Assembly (NCBI GenBank): GCA_032622095.1
Contig: CP136062.1
Location: forward strand, 131,147,282 to 131,211,281
Origin: Siphonodentalium dalli
Taxonomy: Eukaryota; Mollusca; Scaphopoda; Gadilida; Siphonodentaliidae
Length of the DNA stretch: 64,000 nucleotides
Direction: 5' to 3'
Made by a program: the position numbers and the translations under genes. Under the pieces are notes generated by a model. It was given only the letters and a program-made list of their open reading frames with translations, made no database searches and was not told the origin of the DNA. Below are positions 10,584-21,230 of the stretch, in pieces. Positions within the stretch are counted from its first letter, which is position 1. Every line of letters begins with the position of its first letter.

Positions 10584-12108
10584 TAAACCGTTTAGCACAG
10601 ACCACAGTCCACTTCACTCATCCGATCATCACCAAACTTCATATTTATCTTGATATTGATCTATCAGATAAGAGCTATCAAATATTTTTTGAATTTCATA
10701 GGAAAAAATGGTCGCCAGCGGCCATATTGCATTTACGTTATATGTTATCGCGTCATGTCGATATCTAGTATTTCTAGATTCATAATTGCTCCATTGACTG
10801 TAACAGATGAAAGTATTCCCCTATTCGGATAGAGTGTCACTGAAACATTATTTTGTCAGACTGTCTGTATAGTCACTGATTATATGTGGCAATAACCTGT
10901 AATAAGATGTAGCACTATTTTATTTTATATTTACATGTAGTGCTGTTTTTATACAACAATTCTAATTCCCCCTAGATCATCATGTGATCGACCATACATC
11001 GCGCGCGAGGACCTGGTTGAATTAAGGGGGGGGGGGGTTATGGATCACTTCTGTCCTCAAGCTAGATTATACTTATGTCATTTAATGGCGTGTTGCTAAC
11101 GTGGAGGGTTAGATATGCTTGAAACACCACCACTCTTCAATTCACACCAAGTTCTCAGCTGTCATGCTCGGATATTAGAACCCATAGCCATGATATATGG
11201 TTTATTGTGTGTATACTAGTAATATAGTTATTTTCAGTACCTTTATATACCAGTACTGTGTATAACAATGCATATAAATGAATCCATGTATACATGTATA
11301 TTGATTCAACGGATTCAGTGGTTTTGTCCATCAGTCTATCAAATTTGCGGGGAAAACATGCATGGCCACCAGCAGTAGTGAGTACACCCTGCTAAATTTC
11401 AAATTTGAATCAATTGGCGCACCCTGCAGCCAGCTTTTATTGGAGAACTTTTTCTCATGTGGATATTTTGGGTCACCGCTATATGTGAGCCATATTTTGT
11501 TCTCATACTTTCCTTGTGAAAACATCACTGCCAGCCGTGATCTTGAATTTTACTATTTTTATGACTAAATAATTTGGTTGACCCTACAGACGACACCCCT
11601 TGTCCGATCGTCACCAGATTCCACAATGATCTTCTGGATAACCAGGGTGAGAGTAATCTAATTTTTCCGAATTTCGTTAAAAAACATGACCACAGGCAGC
11701 AATTTGGTATCTTACTCTTTTGCATGACTGAATTGTTTAGCAACTGTACAGACATATCCCTCATCTGATAGTCACCAAACTTCATATTGATCTTCGGGCT
11801 GACAATTAGATGGGAGCTATCGAATGCTTTGAATTTTTTTTGGAAAACATTGTCGCCAGCAGTCATCTTCTATTTTGGTTTTTATATACATGTATATCTC
11901 TTCATGCGGATAGCCAGTATTACGTAGGTACTTCAACTTTCCGCATTCCTGTCATCATTTGAAATATAAAAATTTACCTGATACATGCACCCTTCAAAAT
12001 TTGTTTCGTCGTATCTATTTTAATGACCCGTATGGTAATATTGATATAGATATATTTGTCAAACATTTCTTTGTACAATATACAGGTATTTAGTTTGTAA
12101 CTAAATCT
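10584..12108. repeat. Degenerate repeat units with CACCAAACTTCAT / GTCGCCAGC words
   Basis: Units recur around 10620, 11330, 11600 and 11760, each pairing a TCACCAAACTTCATATTGATC-like word with a GAAAAYATGGYCGCCAGCRG-like word about 100 bp later. They are strongly diverged and share the latter word with the elements at 15795 and 19658. A poly-G tract lies at about 11027-11037. No coding sequence recognised. Confidence 0.6.
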
Positions 12109-12215
12109 AGAAATATATAATAGTAGCTGGTGGACCCGACTTCGTCCGGGATGTTCCCCTCTGATTTTCGGAGAATTGCGCGATTTAACCTTGAATTGAC
12201 CATTTTAAAGGTAAC
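12109..12215. repeat. Solo fragment of the 616-bp Helitron-like family
   Basis: Contains the AATATATAATAG end followed by GGACCCGACTTCGTCCGGG and TTAACCTTGAATTGACC, matching the junction and unit start of the array at 2372 in the same orientation. It shows that the family is dispersed as well as tandem. Confidence 0.8.
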
Positions 12216-12222
12216 TCAGGGT

Positions 12223-13576
12223 TACACGCTAACGGCATTACCCCATTAAGCTCATCGCTACTGTGCAAATCTATTGTATTACCAAGAGCCTTGTTCGGTA
12301 TATACGGAACTCTTGTTAAACTTATCTGATAGCGACATGCTTAAACTTGAGAGAGGTCATCGTTTTTGTATTAAAAATATTCAGGGCTTCAGCTCACGGA
12401 CCCGTACCGATATTGCTCTTGGGTTACTGGGAATACATCCGCTAGAATTTTATATCAACCAGCGAAAATTAACTTTGTTTTCATCATTGTGCAATGTAAT
12501 ACCTGGTAAAACCTCAAAAGCTGTATTCATCCATAGGATGTATGAAAACATCTTGCGCACATCTATACCACATAATTACTTTGGTGATATACACAATTTG
12601 TTGGACAGATATAAACTCACAGAATATTTAGATGAATTTTCACACAACATGTGTTTTCCTAGCAAAATATTATGGAAGAATACAACACCAAATTGCGCCG
12701 ACACACTATGCATCAGAGTGGTCTCAACGTATTCGCAACGATCAGAGTTTTCTCGCTTCCAAAAACTTCATCCAGAGTTACGTGTCGGCGACATTTGGAA
12801 GATATGTAAATGTGACCCAGAAAACAGTTCCAAAAATCTTATTGTATCTAAATTAATCAGTCAAACAAAACAACAAGAACAGACTCCGTGTGTCAATTGT
12901 GAGAAATTGACAAATGATGTGGTTCTGCACGCTACAATAGAATGCAATGTTATGTCTGCTGTTAGAAATGAATTTGAGTATGACATCATGAATACATTTG
13001 GAATTAATTTGTATTTACTATATGATTCACTATCACCTGAAGACAAATTGTGTACATTACTCGGTCGCTTGCCTGACTCTGATGATGTTCATGTAATATT
13101 TGACGGGCCTGATTGCAGTAAATTCTTGTTTAAATATGCTATCAAATTATGGCATACATACCACTTGTTTGCTGGCCTAAATGTTATCATGCAAACCCAT
13201 CTTTCTAAGGTATACTTAATATAGCTACACAATAAGTATCAACATAACATCTATGATATACGGCAATTACTGTATTGCCGTTTCGATTGTAATACAGTGT
13301 AACGTTTTGTGTCCATTCTGGGAAGTCCTTTTTTATGTTGTAATTATTTAAGGAAGTACAGATAGTTTCACGCATATATATAATTGTATGTGTGTATGTA
13401 TGCATAATTGTTGTTATATATTGGGTGTGATGATTGTTTTTCAGTATTTAATGTTTGCATATGTATTTTCAAATATTTGGACCGGAGCGTTCTCATTTGT
13501 ACATAGTGTATTATATGTTTTCTCATGTACCAAATTACCAATTGGCTGGGAATAAAGCATTACTTACTTACTTACA
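12223..13576 (+). pseudogene. LINE-A reverse transcriptase, C-terminal part and 3' tail
   Basis: Continuation of LINE-A. It starts in one frame (HANGITPLSSSLLCKSIVL, PRALFG) and shifts near 12274 into a 316-residue open frame. That frame has the family signature LERGHRFCIKNIQG, then a C-terminal zinc-knuckle: Cys206-x2-Cys209, His219, Cys224. It ends at 13224. The 3' UTR runs to AATAAAGCAT followed by (TTAC)n at 13561-13575, a typical LINE tail. The C-terminal frame is long and intact apart from the early shift, but the element as a whole is dead. Confidence 0.85.
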
Positions 13577-13772
13577 AGTGTTGGTGGTATATATCCAGGG
13601 TTGAGTACGATTGTGTCCAATGTTCTTCACCTTAAACGTGCCTGGATTCCAGAGAGTAAATACTTCCGTTAACCCTTGTACATATGTTCCGTGATGTTTC
13701 TTATATATGTTTGCATTATTTGTACTATGTATTTATATACTTATATCTACATTATATATGGAGGATAAATAA

Positions 13773-13832
<60 letters not shown>
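13577..13832. repeat. Probable LINE 3' end with (TA)n tail
   Basis: AT-rich 3'-UTR-like DNA ending GGAGGATAAATAAAG and then a (TA)n run at about 13774-13832. A similar end (GGAGGTAATAAAG plus TA repeats) occurs at about 43990 inside another element. No coding part is retained here. Confidence 0.5.
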
Positions 13833-13837
<5 letters not shown>

Positions 13838-13856
13838 AATGCGCATATTTTTTTGA

Positions 13857-14110
13857 TTGGGTGAGATTCGAACCCTGGCCCATAACGGCGAGCGCGCCTT
13901 GCGACTCAAAGTCCGACGTCAATACCACACGGCCACCGAAGCTACCCATAAAATGAAGCTCAAATGGCCGCTGTATTCCTATGTCGCAATTAAGACACTA
14001 TATGCACATTTTAAGGTCTCTAACTACATTGTGTATATATAGCAGATATGGCACAGTAGCATGTTATATATACGTCTCGGAGACATGCCGAGCGTTGCTC
14101 TTTGAACATG
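13857..14110 (-). repeat. tRNA-like repeat (SINE-type), minus strand
   Basis: On the minus strand: A-box-like TGGCCGTGTGG (complement of 13925-13935) and a perfect B box GGTTCGAATC (complement of 13865-13874), with a class II-like variable arm between. The 3' end reads TCTCACCCA. The sequence upstream of the tRNA-like part (GGCCATTTGAGCTTC) is conserved in three copies, so the tRNA-like segment is at the 3' side. This is unusual for a tRNA-headed SINE. Confidence 0.7.
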
Positions 14111-14190
14111 TCTGGGACTACACAACACACAATGCGCCTATTTTTTAGAAGCAAGTGTAATTTTGAGCCAGTGCTTTTCCCCTTTTTTTT

Positions 14191-14410
14191 TGGTCCGACG
14201 TCAATACCACACGGCCGCCGAATGACCCATAAAAGGAAGCTCAAATGGCCGCTGTATTCCGACGTCGCACTTATGACACTATATGCACATTTTAAGGTCT
14301 CTATAGTGTATATATATATATATATATAGCAAATATGGCATGCACAGTAGCATGTTATATATACGTCTCGGAGATATGCCGAGCGTTGCTCTTTGAACAT
14401 GGCTGGGACT
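14191..14410 (-). repeat. tRNA-like repeat, copy truncated within the tRNA part
   Basis: Retains the A-box side (GGCCGTGTGGTATTGACG on the minus strand) and the conserved flank, but lacks the B box. It is joined to a T-rich tract at about 14180. It also shares GTTATATATACGTCTCGGAG and GAGCGTTGCTCTTTGAACAT with the neighbouring copy. Confidence 0.65.
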
Positions 14411-15794
14411 ATACAACTGAGAGTATTATGTTTGGAAGAAAGGATAGCAACTCAAATCATGAGGTCTGGTATAAATGTCATTCTAAAACGCAATGGTGTA
14501 CCGTCTCAACATCACCGCGTGCACAATACTATAGGAATCGGACAATGGTAGTACATGATACGGGTGTGAATATGAATTCGAATATGTGATTCGTTATAGT
14601 GATGTGAAACACTCTGGTAGGGTGATCAAATAGAACTTGAGAATAATCTTGCTGAAAGTACATATTTTTTACGAATATTAATCCAAATTGACAACACATA
14701 CCGTCATTCTAAAGTAGTAAGTAAATTCAGTAACTCTCGATGGCGAAATCAATTGTGTTAGTTTATCGCCAAAAGTTGCGTCCCGAATCGAAATGTAAAT
14801 ATTTACAATTGAGCGTAGTTCAGACGACATTTTCTATGGAGTGGTATGGTCGATTTCTTTGAAATGTTCGGCGATTTTAGTAGAATGCTACATTCCCCAG
14901 GTTGATATACCTCATGAGTACTAACTTATCAGTTTCACACACCGGAACAAGTCCATAATATGTCTTTAAACTTGCCCAGAGTGGTGCATTTTTTCTCGCG
15001 TTCTGGCTGTCTATTACAATCGCTTATTGTAGAAGGTATAGCACTATATTTATAAATATCCTTTGGTATATAGTCGTATTGCATGATGTCTAAGATTGTA
15101 ACTTGGCTGAATTTCAGAGTGATATATACAGTTTCGTAGGTACGCAGGGGCTGTTTTATTAAATATTTTGTTGAATTGTATAAGCGTTTGTTTAGTTCCC
15201 CGTGCAGATGCCAGGGTCTTCCAATTTAGCAGTATCCGAAAGTATGCTCCCTTTAGTGATGCTGTTCGTCGTTAAGTAACCTGGTAACGGGCCTCACCAA
15301 AAACCGCTTCAATCCATGAACAATATTTCTTGTCCTAATCTGTATTTCGCCGGGGCCAAAATATAGACTTGAACAGGAAATAATTCCAATACTCGGCCAG
15401 ATGATGTGTCCAGAATCAGAGACAGAGTTGAAATGATGACTAGTTTCTCTATTAAAGACATATTACAAAACTGGTGTGTTGAGAGGTATAATAATAGTTT
15501 GGTTTGTTCTGTGGGTCTGGTTCATTTCCGATATGTCTGTTGTTTCTATGAAATCAGAACCATTTATTTTTAAAATCATGTAGCCTTTGCATGGTGTGAG
15601 GGTGAAGTTCTGATATATATATATGTCATTATATCCTTCCTTCAATTATAGATCTAATAGAATTGGGATCCAATGGGAATTGTTGAACATTTAGCAAAGA
15701 ATATTACACATTTAAGGCAGTGGTGGAATAACGGACTGAACTCGCTCGAGTGTTATTTCGCAGGAGTGAGGTCAACAAAATTTACAAAGAAATC
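14411..15794. other. Unassigned non-coding stretch
   Basis: No recognisable gene or repeat family. A short minus-strand frame (15463-15645) reads like protein in places but has no clear splice sites or homology I recognise. Confidence 0.3.
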
Positions 15795-16192
15795 GGGGGG
15801 GGGGGGGGGTCGGAAAATATTTTCAGGCACGTATGCTGATTTTTACCTTTCGACCCTTGTTGGGACCCACCCACCCCCGCGTCCAAAATGTTTTCCGTTT
15901 TCGGCAGTTTTTTCCGACCATTTTTGGACACCCACCCCCTTTTAACACTAAAACAAAGATTTGCGGGGGGGGGGGGGGGAATTCACTGTAAACAGCTGTA
16001 TATGAATGTCTGTGCATACTATTTGTCATGGATGTTAACATTGACATGTAAATAGGAACGAGCCATTTTGGGGTCATTCGGCCAATAAAACATGGCTGCC
16101 AGCGGCCATCTTGGATTTCAAAATTTGCAACAAAATACAACACGATAACTACCTGCAGTCAGTTTATCAGTTAGAATTACATTATTTCTCGT
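15795..16192. mobile_element. Truncated CAGGGG-ended element (inverted relative of 19658-20163)
   Basis: Runs from a poly-G end (GGGGTCGGAAAA) through TTCAGGCACGTATG, a second poly-G, CAGCTGTATATGAAT, GCCAGCGGCCATCTTGG and CTGCAGTCAGTTTATCAG. This is the reverse complement of most of 19658-20163. It stops at 16192, immediately left of the giant inverted repeat; the remaining ~125 bp of the element are missing. Confidence 0.85.
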
Positions 16193-16206
16193 ATTCTAAG
16201 GTGTTT

Positions 16207-16440
16207 TAGGGCCACTTCCTAATGGCGCTTTCGGCGCGCGCCAAAAGCGACAAAAAGTGCGCCATTAGTAACGCGCCACAAGCGACAAAATGTGCGATGT
16301 AATGGCGCACCTTTTGTCGCTTTCGGCGCGTGCCGAAAGCGACAAAAAGTGCGCCATTAGCGCATATTTCGGTGCGCACCGAAAGCGACACAAGCGACGA
16401 AATGTGCGACTAATGGCGCATGTTTTGGCGCTCGTGTCAC
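16207..16440. repeat. GCGAC-rich palindromic end of left arm
   Basis: Dense self-complementary words such as GCGCGCC, GCGACAAAAAGTGCGCCATT and TTTTGTCGCTTTCGGCGCG. The outermost GGGCCACTTCCTAATGGCGC is repeated in inverted orientation at the outer end of the right arm. Confidence 0.9.
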
Positions 16441-16479
16441 AAAAATTGGGTATCGCCAGGGGCTTGCTTCACTCATAAT

Positions 16480-16916
16480 TGATGTACCAGTACTTGGCCC
16501 AAACACACCTATTTTCACGTTATCAGCATCCATGTCCCATGAATGTGTGTCTCCATCCCGGATCTCTAGATAGTATATTTGATTAACTGGACATCTCCTG
16601 CACATATATATAATTATACATATCCACGGTCATAAAAAGGGAATTAGGGGTCCCTGGGGGCTTGCTTCCTCATATGGTTTACTTATTGACTTTAAATTTA
16701 GTTTTAAAAAAACCCTATTTTCATGTCATCAGCATCTCTGCCCCACGAATGTGTGTCTCCACCCCGGAGTTCTAGTAACTTTTAGTAAGGGGATATCTCC
16801 TACACAGATATATAGCATTTCCATGGTCATAAAAATGGAATTATGAGTTATTGGTGGACTGCTTCCCGCATATGATTGGCCTATATAGACTCGAAATTTG
16901 ATAAAAAAAACACCAG
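16480..16916. repeat. Array of ~195-bp diverged repeats (left, outer part)
   Basis: Units recur about every 195-205 bp with GCATCCATGTCCCATGAATG, GTGTCTCC, GACATCTCCTGCACA, GGTCATAAAAAGGGAATTA and GGGGCTTGCTTCC. The array is interrupted by LINE-B and continues at 18421. The right arm has a matching inverted array. Confidence 0.9.
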
Positions 16917-18420
16917 ACTAATGGAATATTTTGAGATGCATGAAATACTGAATGAGGAACAAAATGGTTTTTAGACCTGGGAGGTCGTTTTTGGACAATA
17001 TTTTTATGCTGTCGAGTCTTATAAATGGGAAGAAACAGTTATTCACAACATTGATTGACTTCCGTAAAGCGTTTGACCGTGTTGACAGTGACATGTTACT
17101 GTTTAAGCTACTTAAATGTGGTGTTGATGGTAATATGTACCAATCAATAAGAAGTATGTATCAGAGCACTTACTCACGCGTACGCATAAATGGACTCATA
17201 TCTGACACATTTGCTTGCAACTTTGGGGTGAAACAGGGTGACAGTATTTCCAGAACGCTCTTTAATTTGTATGTTAATGATCTTATTCATGAACTTAAAG
17301 ATCTAAACATATGGGTTGATTTAGGTGAACATACGATTTTCTCACTTGCTTATGCCGATGATTTTGTTTTGGTAACCGAGAATGAAACTGATATGCAGGT
17401 TATGTTAAAGACAGTCGAAAATTGGTGCTGTAAATGGCGCACGACTATCAATACAGATAAAACTAAACTGGTTCATCTCAGACGTAAATCTGCAGATTTG
17501 ACACCTTATACATTTGTTTTTAATAATAGTGTTATACAAATTGAACAAAAATACAAGTATCTTGGGATAATTTTTCATGAAAATGGAGATTTCGGCATTA
17601 CTGCAGATACTCTGGCAGTCGGCAGGTAGAGCTTATGGGGCAGTAATATAAAAAATCCACACATATAAAGACATTTTTAAGACAGTTTTAAGACATATGA
17701 AAAACTCTTTCTTAACTGTGTAAGTCCGATATTGGACTATGCTTCAGCGGTTTGGGTCTATAAGAAATATCATTGTATAGATCTGATTCAATATAGGGCT
17801 TTCAGGTGTACATTGGTTTTGTTCGCTTTTGGCTATAGATGGTGACATTGGTATTGAAACAAGCAGAATGCGACGTTGGGCGAACATGGCTAGACTTTGG
17901 AATCATTTAATAAAACTACCTGACAATAGACTTGTGAAAATTGTTTTTCTATGGGATTTGATGGAAAACTCAAATGGTTAGAGTGCATCATTTGGTAAAA
18001 TACTTGCTAATGTAAACATGACACAAAATTTTGAATATCTACAAACATGTTGTTTGAATGTTATTCAACACAGACTCTCACGAGAACAAGAGGAAACCTG
18101 GCTACACAATTTAAACTATGTCCCGAAATTATGCACATACAAATTTTAAAAAATGACTTATGCAACTGAGAAATATGTAGCTATGATTTTACACAAATCA
18201 CATCGTTCCATTTTGGCACAATTCCGATGTGCCATACTCCCTTTAATGGGTCGAAACTGGACGTTTCAAGAACGAGAAACTCCATGAACGTATTTGCGTC
18301 ATATGTAACTTGAACGAGGTTGAAGATGAAACTCACTTTCTCTTGCGTTGCCCTCATTATCACGACCTCAGGGTATTACTATTAAAATCTGTACCCAAAA
18401 TAATCTCTGAATTGGTATCG
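16917..18420 (+). pseudogene. LINE-B reverse transcriptase fragment inserted in left arm
   Basis: Non-LTR RT. A frameshift near 16970 separates ILNEEQNGF from a 225-residue open frame (16952-17629). In that frame: FRPGRS (7-12), LIDFRKAFDRV (34-44), GVKQGDSIS (92-100), catalytic YADD (134-137) and YKYLGI (201-206). After 17629 the frame is broken, but a C-terminal zinc-knuckle survives at about 18292-18350 (ICVICNLNEVEDETHFLLRC, Cys-x2-Cys...His-x4-Cys). No endonuclease domain. The right arm lacks it, so it was inserted after the arms formed or was lost from the other arm. It uses a different RT lineage from LINE-A. Confidence 0.9.
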
Positions 18421-19120
18421 GAAGGATGTCCCGCACAGATATATACAATTTAGATGGTCATAGGAAGGTAATTATGGGTCCATGTGGGCTTACTTCCCTC
18501 ATATGGTGTACTTATTGACTTAAACTTGGGCAAACCCCCCTATTTTCATATCATCAGCATCCATGCCCCATTAATGTCTCTCCACCCTGGAGCTCTATAT
18601 ACTGTATTTGATTAAAGGGGCATCTCCTGCACAGATACATACAATATCAATGGTCATACAAATGGAATTAGGGGTCCCAGGAGGCTTTCTTCCTCATATG
18701 GTGTACTAATTGACTAAACATTGGGTTTAAAAAACTCATATTTTCATATAATCAGCATCCTTGCCCCACGAATGAGTGTCTCCAACCCGGAGCTCTAGTA
18801 TATTTAAGTAAAGTGACATCTCCTGCACAGATCTGTACCATAAAATGGCATTTAGGGGTTACTCTGGGCTTGCTGCTTCCCTCATATGGTTGGCCTATAT
18901 CGACTCGAAAATTGAAGAAAACCCCTCTTTCCATATATATGCATATTATCAACATCCCGGTCCCAATAATTGATGTCTCAATCCCGGATTGCTACTATTT
19001 TTGTTATTAAAGTGACATAAAGTTCACATACCTACACCATTTCTAATGTCATAAAAAGGGAATTAGCGGTCGCTAGGGGCTTTATTCCCTCATGGGGTGT
19101 ATGCGCATAATTAAATAGAT
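18421..19120. repeat. Array of ~195-bp diverged repeats (left, continued)
   Basis: Further units of the same family (GCATCCATGCCCCATTAATG at 18548, GCATCCTTGCCCCACGAATG at 18744), ending with a variant near 18950. They match the inverted units at 29150-29890. Confidence 0.88.
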
Positions 19121-19657
19121 AAAATATTCAAATATGTTAATATTGGACTTATTTGAATCTGAACTAAGCCCTCAAAGGACGTAAACACGTTATTCCGTTG
19201 GATGGCTCCGTCCACAATGAAACCCAGTATTAAAACCGTTCATAATTATGGTAGGCCGTGAGTTGGTTTATTCGTGTTATTTTCTAGTCTGTTTTCTTAA
19301 AAATAAGCATAATACGTGCTTACTTTATAAATAAATATTTCCAAATGGGGCTGTTTTAATAACCAGAGTTTAGGTCCATATATAGAGTGTATTTGAGTTA
19401 TGAAATAACGCCAATATGAATTGATCTCGCGCAAATAAAAAAAAGCCGAATTGCATGTGGTTATTTTCTAGAGAAAAGGCTTGATTTTACAGCCTGTTCT
19501 TGTGAAAAGAAGTACATTACGTGATTATTTTGAATGTTGCGTTTTAGGCCCAAATATAGAGTATTTGAGAAAAAGACGCTCATAAGGATGTAAAACGCAG
19601 CGTTCAATATAAGCACGATATGGGCTTATTTCAATACGAAATAAGCCCATATTGGCA

Positions 19658-20163
19658 GGGGGGTGGGTGGTCAAAGCCACCAACAAGCAATTTTTTCCGC
19701 AACTAAAAAAAAAAATTCTGCTTGTTTTTTAAGTGTTTTGGCAATGAGTTGGGCTTCAAAACCACTTTGAATGAGAGAAATAATGTAATTCTAACTGGTA
19801 AACTGACTGCAGACAGTTATCGTGTTGTATTTGGTTGCAAATTTTGAAATCCAAGATGGCCGCTGGCAGCCATGTTTTTTTTGGCCGAATGACTTCAAAA
19901 TGACTCATTCCTATTTACATGTCCATGTTAACATCCATGATAAATAGTATGCACAGAAATTCATATACAGCTGTTTACAGTGAATTCCCCCCCGCAAATC
20001 TCTGTTTTAGTGTTAAAGGGGGGGGGGGGGGTGTCAAAAATGGTCGGAAAAAACTGCCGTAAACGGAACAAAAATTGGCGGTGGGGGTGGGTGGGTACAA
20101 AAAATGATCGAAAGGGAAAAAATGCCATACGTGCCTGAAATTTGTTTCCGACCCCCCCCCCTG
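19658..20163. mobile_element. CAGGGG-ended non-autonomous element with direct target duplication
   Basis: The element is G-rich at one end and C-rich at the other, flanked by ATATTGGCA at 19649-19657 and 20164-20172. The right arm of the giant repeat preserves the uninterrupted site (CCCATATTGGCACTAT on its minus strand, near 28610). If the ends are read as CAGGGG...CCCCTG the duplication is 7 bp (ATATTGG); if read without CA it is 9 bp. CAGGG termini suggest hAT, and a 9-bp duplication would suggest a Mutator type. No ORF for a transposase. Confidence 0.88.
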
Positions 20164-20790
20164 ATATTGGCACTATTTGTTCTACATCAATATGAGAACG
20201 TATGTGAAATTGGCACGATGATATGTTAGGAATTTTAGATGGACTGGCGGAACAATAAGAATGCACAATCATTATGTGTCTGCTCTCTAACATGTGTTTT
20301 CACTATGGCCCGCGCCAGAAAACGAAATAATGGGTATTAGTTCATTACCTGCTTACTTTAGAATCAAATAATCACATTATGTAGCCATTTCAAAATTATA
20401 GGTCGATTATGTGCGTATTTGCGCGAGGATATGTTGGGTTATTTGTCTACAAAGGCGATTTAGCAACTGACTTATGATAAATGATTGAACAGCTATGGTC
20501 ATATATGACTTAGTTTGGGATTTTTGATGAACTAGTGATGGCACAAGAAAAATCCACAAGGAGAGCTTCGTGGCTGCTATGGTTCCGAGTAAAAGTGCGC
20601 TTATGCAACGAAAAATTGCAGTTTCCCCCAGAATTTTGACCCAACGAACGACTTACGACCAATGTTTTAGACAGCTGGACGGGCACACATAATATTGTTT
20701 GTAATTTTCAACACATTTTCGTACAAATGGGTTCACATTGGACCGAATTAATCACATAGGTTTATCTTGAACTTAAAGATGAAGAAAAGA

Positions 20791-21230
20791 CGGATTCGTC
20801 ATCTCAAGTTTAGCCTCGATAAAGCTGGTTTAGCTGGACCGTCGAATTAGATCGTTTAGTTGCCGGTTTAAGCTTATAAAACGCAAACACAATATTGAAA
20901 TTGACAAAAACTTATCCCCATACGCTTTATATGTGTGACTGCTTCTCGCTTATAAATTTCCAATCAAAATATGACCGCTGTCGTAATTATTGATTTTCGC
21001 AATCAATAAAACGAGGCGGTCCGCATTAGGAAAGTACGTTTAATTATCTCGACGAAACAGAGACACTACTGCTAAACCACTGGTCTAGCTGGACCAGGTT
21101 TAAACCAGAGATGACGAATGTGTCACTTAGACCTGCGGTCTCGGGTTTAAACCACGGATTTTGCTGACTCACGGCGGTTTAAACCTAGAGGTTTACGTAG
21201 ACCAGGTTTAAACCTGAGATGACGAATCCG
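20791..21230. mobile_element. 440-bp MITE with CGGATTCGTCATCTCA inverted ends
   Basis: The ends are inverted copies (CGGATTCGTCATCTCARGTT at 20791 and complement ending 21230). The interior is rich in GGTTTAAACC-like and TGGTCTAGCTGGACCAGG-like words. It lies where the right arm has unrelated sequence, so it is an insertion with local loss. No clear target duplication. The GGTCTAGACC words recall the TIR element at 58344. Confidence 0.8.

Larger units (their letters stand above)
9231..12222. mobile_element. Nested repeat insertion splitting LINE-A
   Basis: The LINE frame stops after LGV at about 9230 and resumes with GLHANGITPLSSSLL at 12223, which is the expected continuation of this RT family. 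About 2.99 kb of unrelated repeat DNA lies between: two direct duplications, a set of diverged units containing CACCAAACTTCAT, and a Helitron-like fragment at the right end. I could not define clean terminal repeats or a target duplication, so it may be several nested insertions. Confidence 0.65.

Noticed and set aside
13861..13939. Functional tRNA gene
   Set aside because: A and B boxes are good, but the acceptor stem does not pair fully and the unit is part of a repeated sequence found three times nearby.
15463..15645. Minus-strand ORF as an exon (YQNFTLTPCKGYMILK...)
   Set aside because: Protein-like in parts but short, with no good acceptor or donor and no recognised family.
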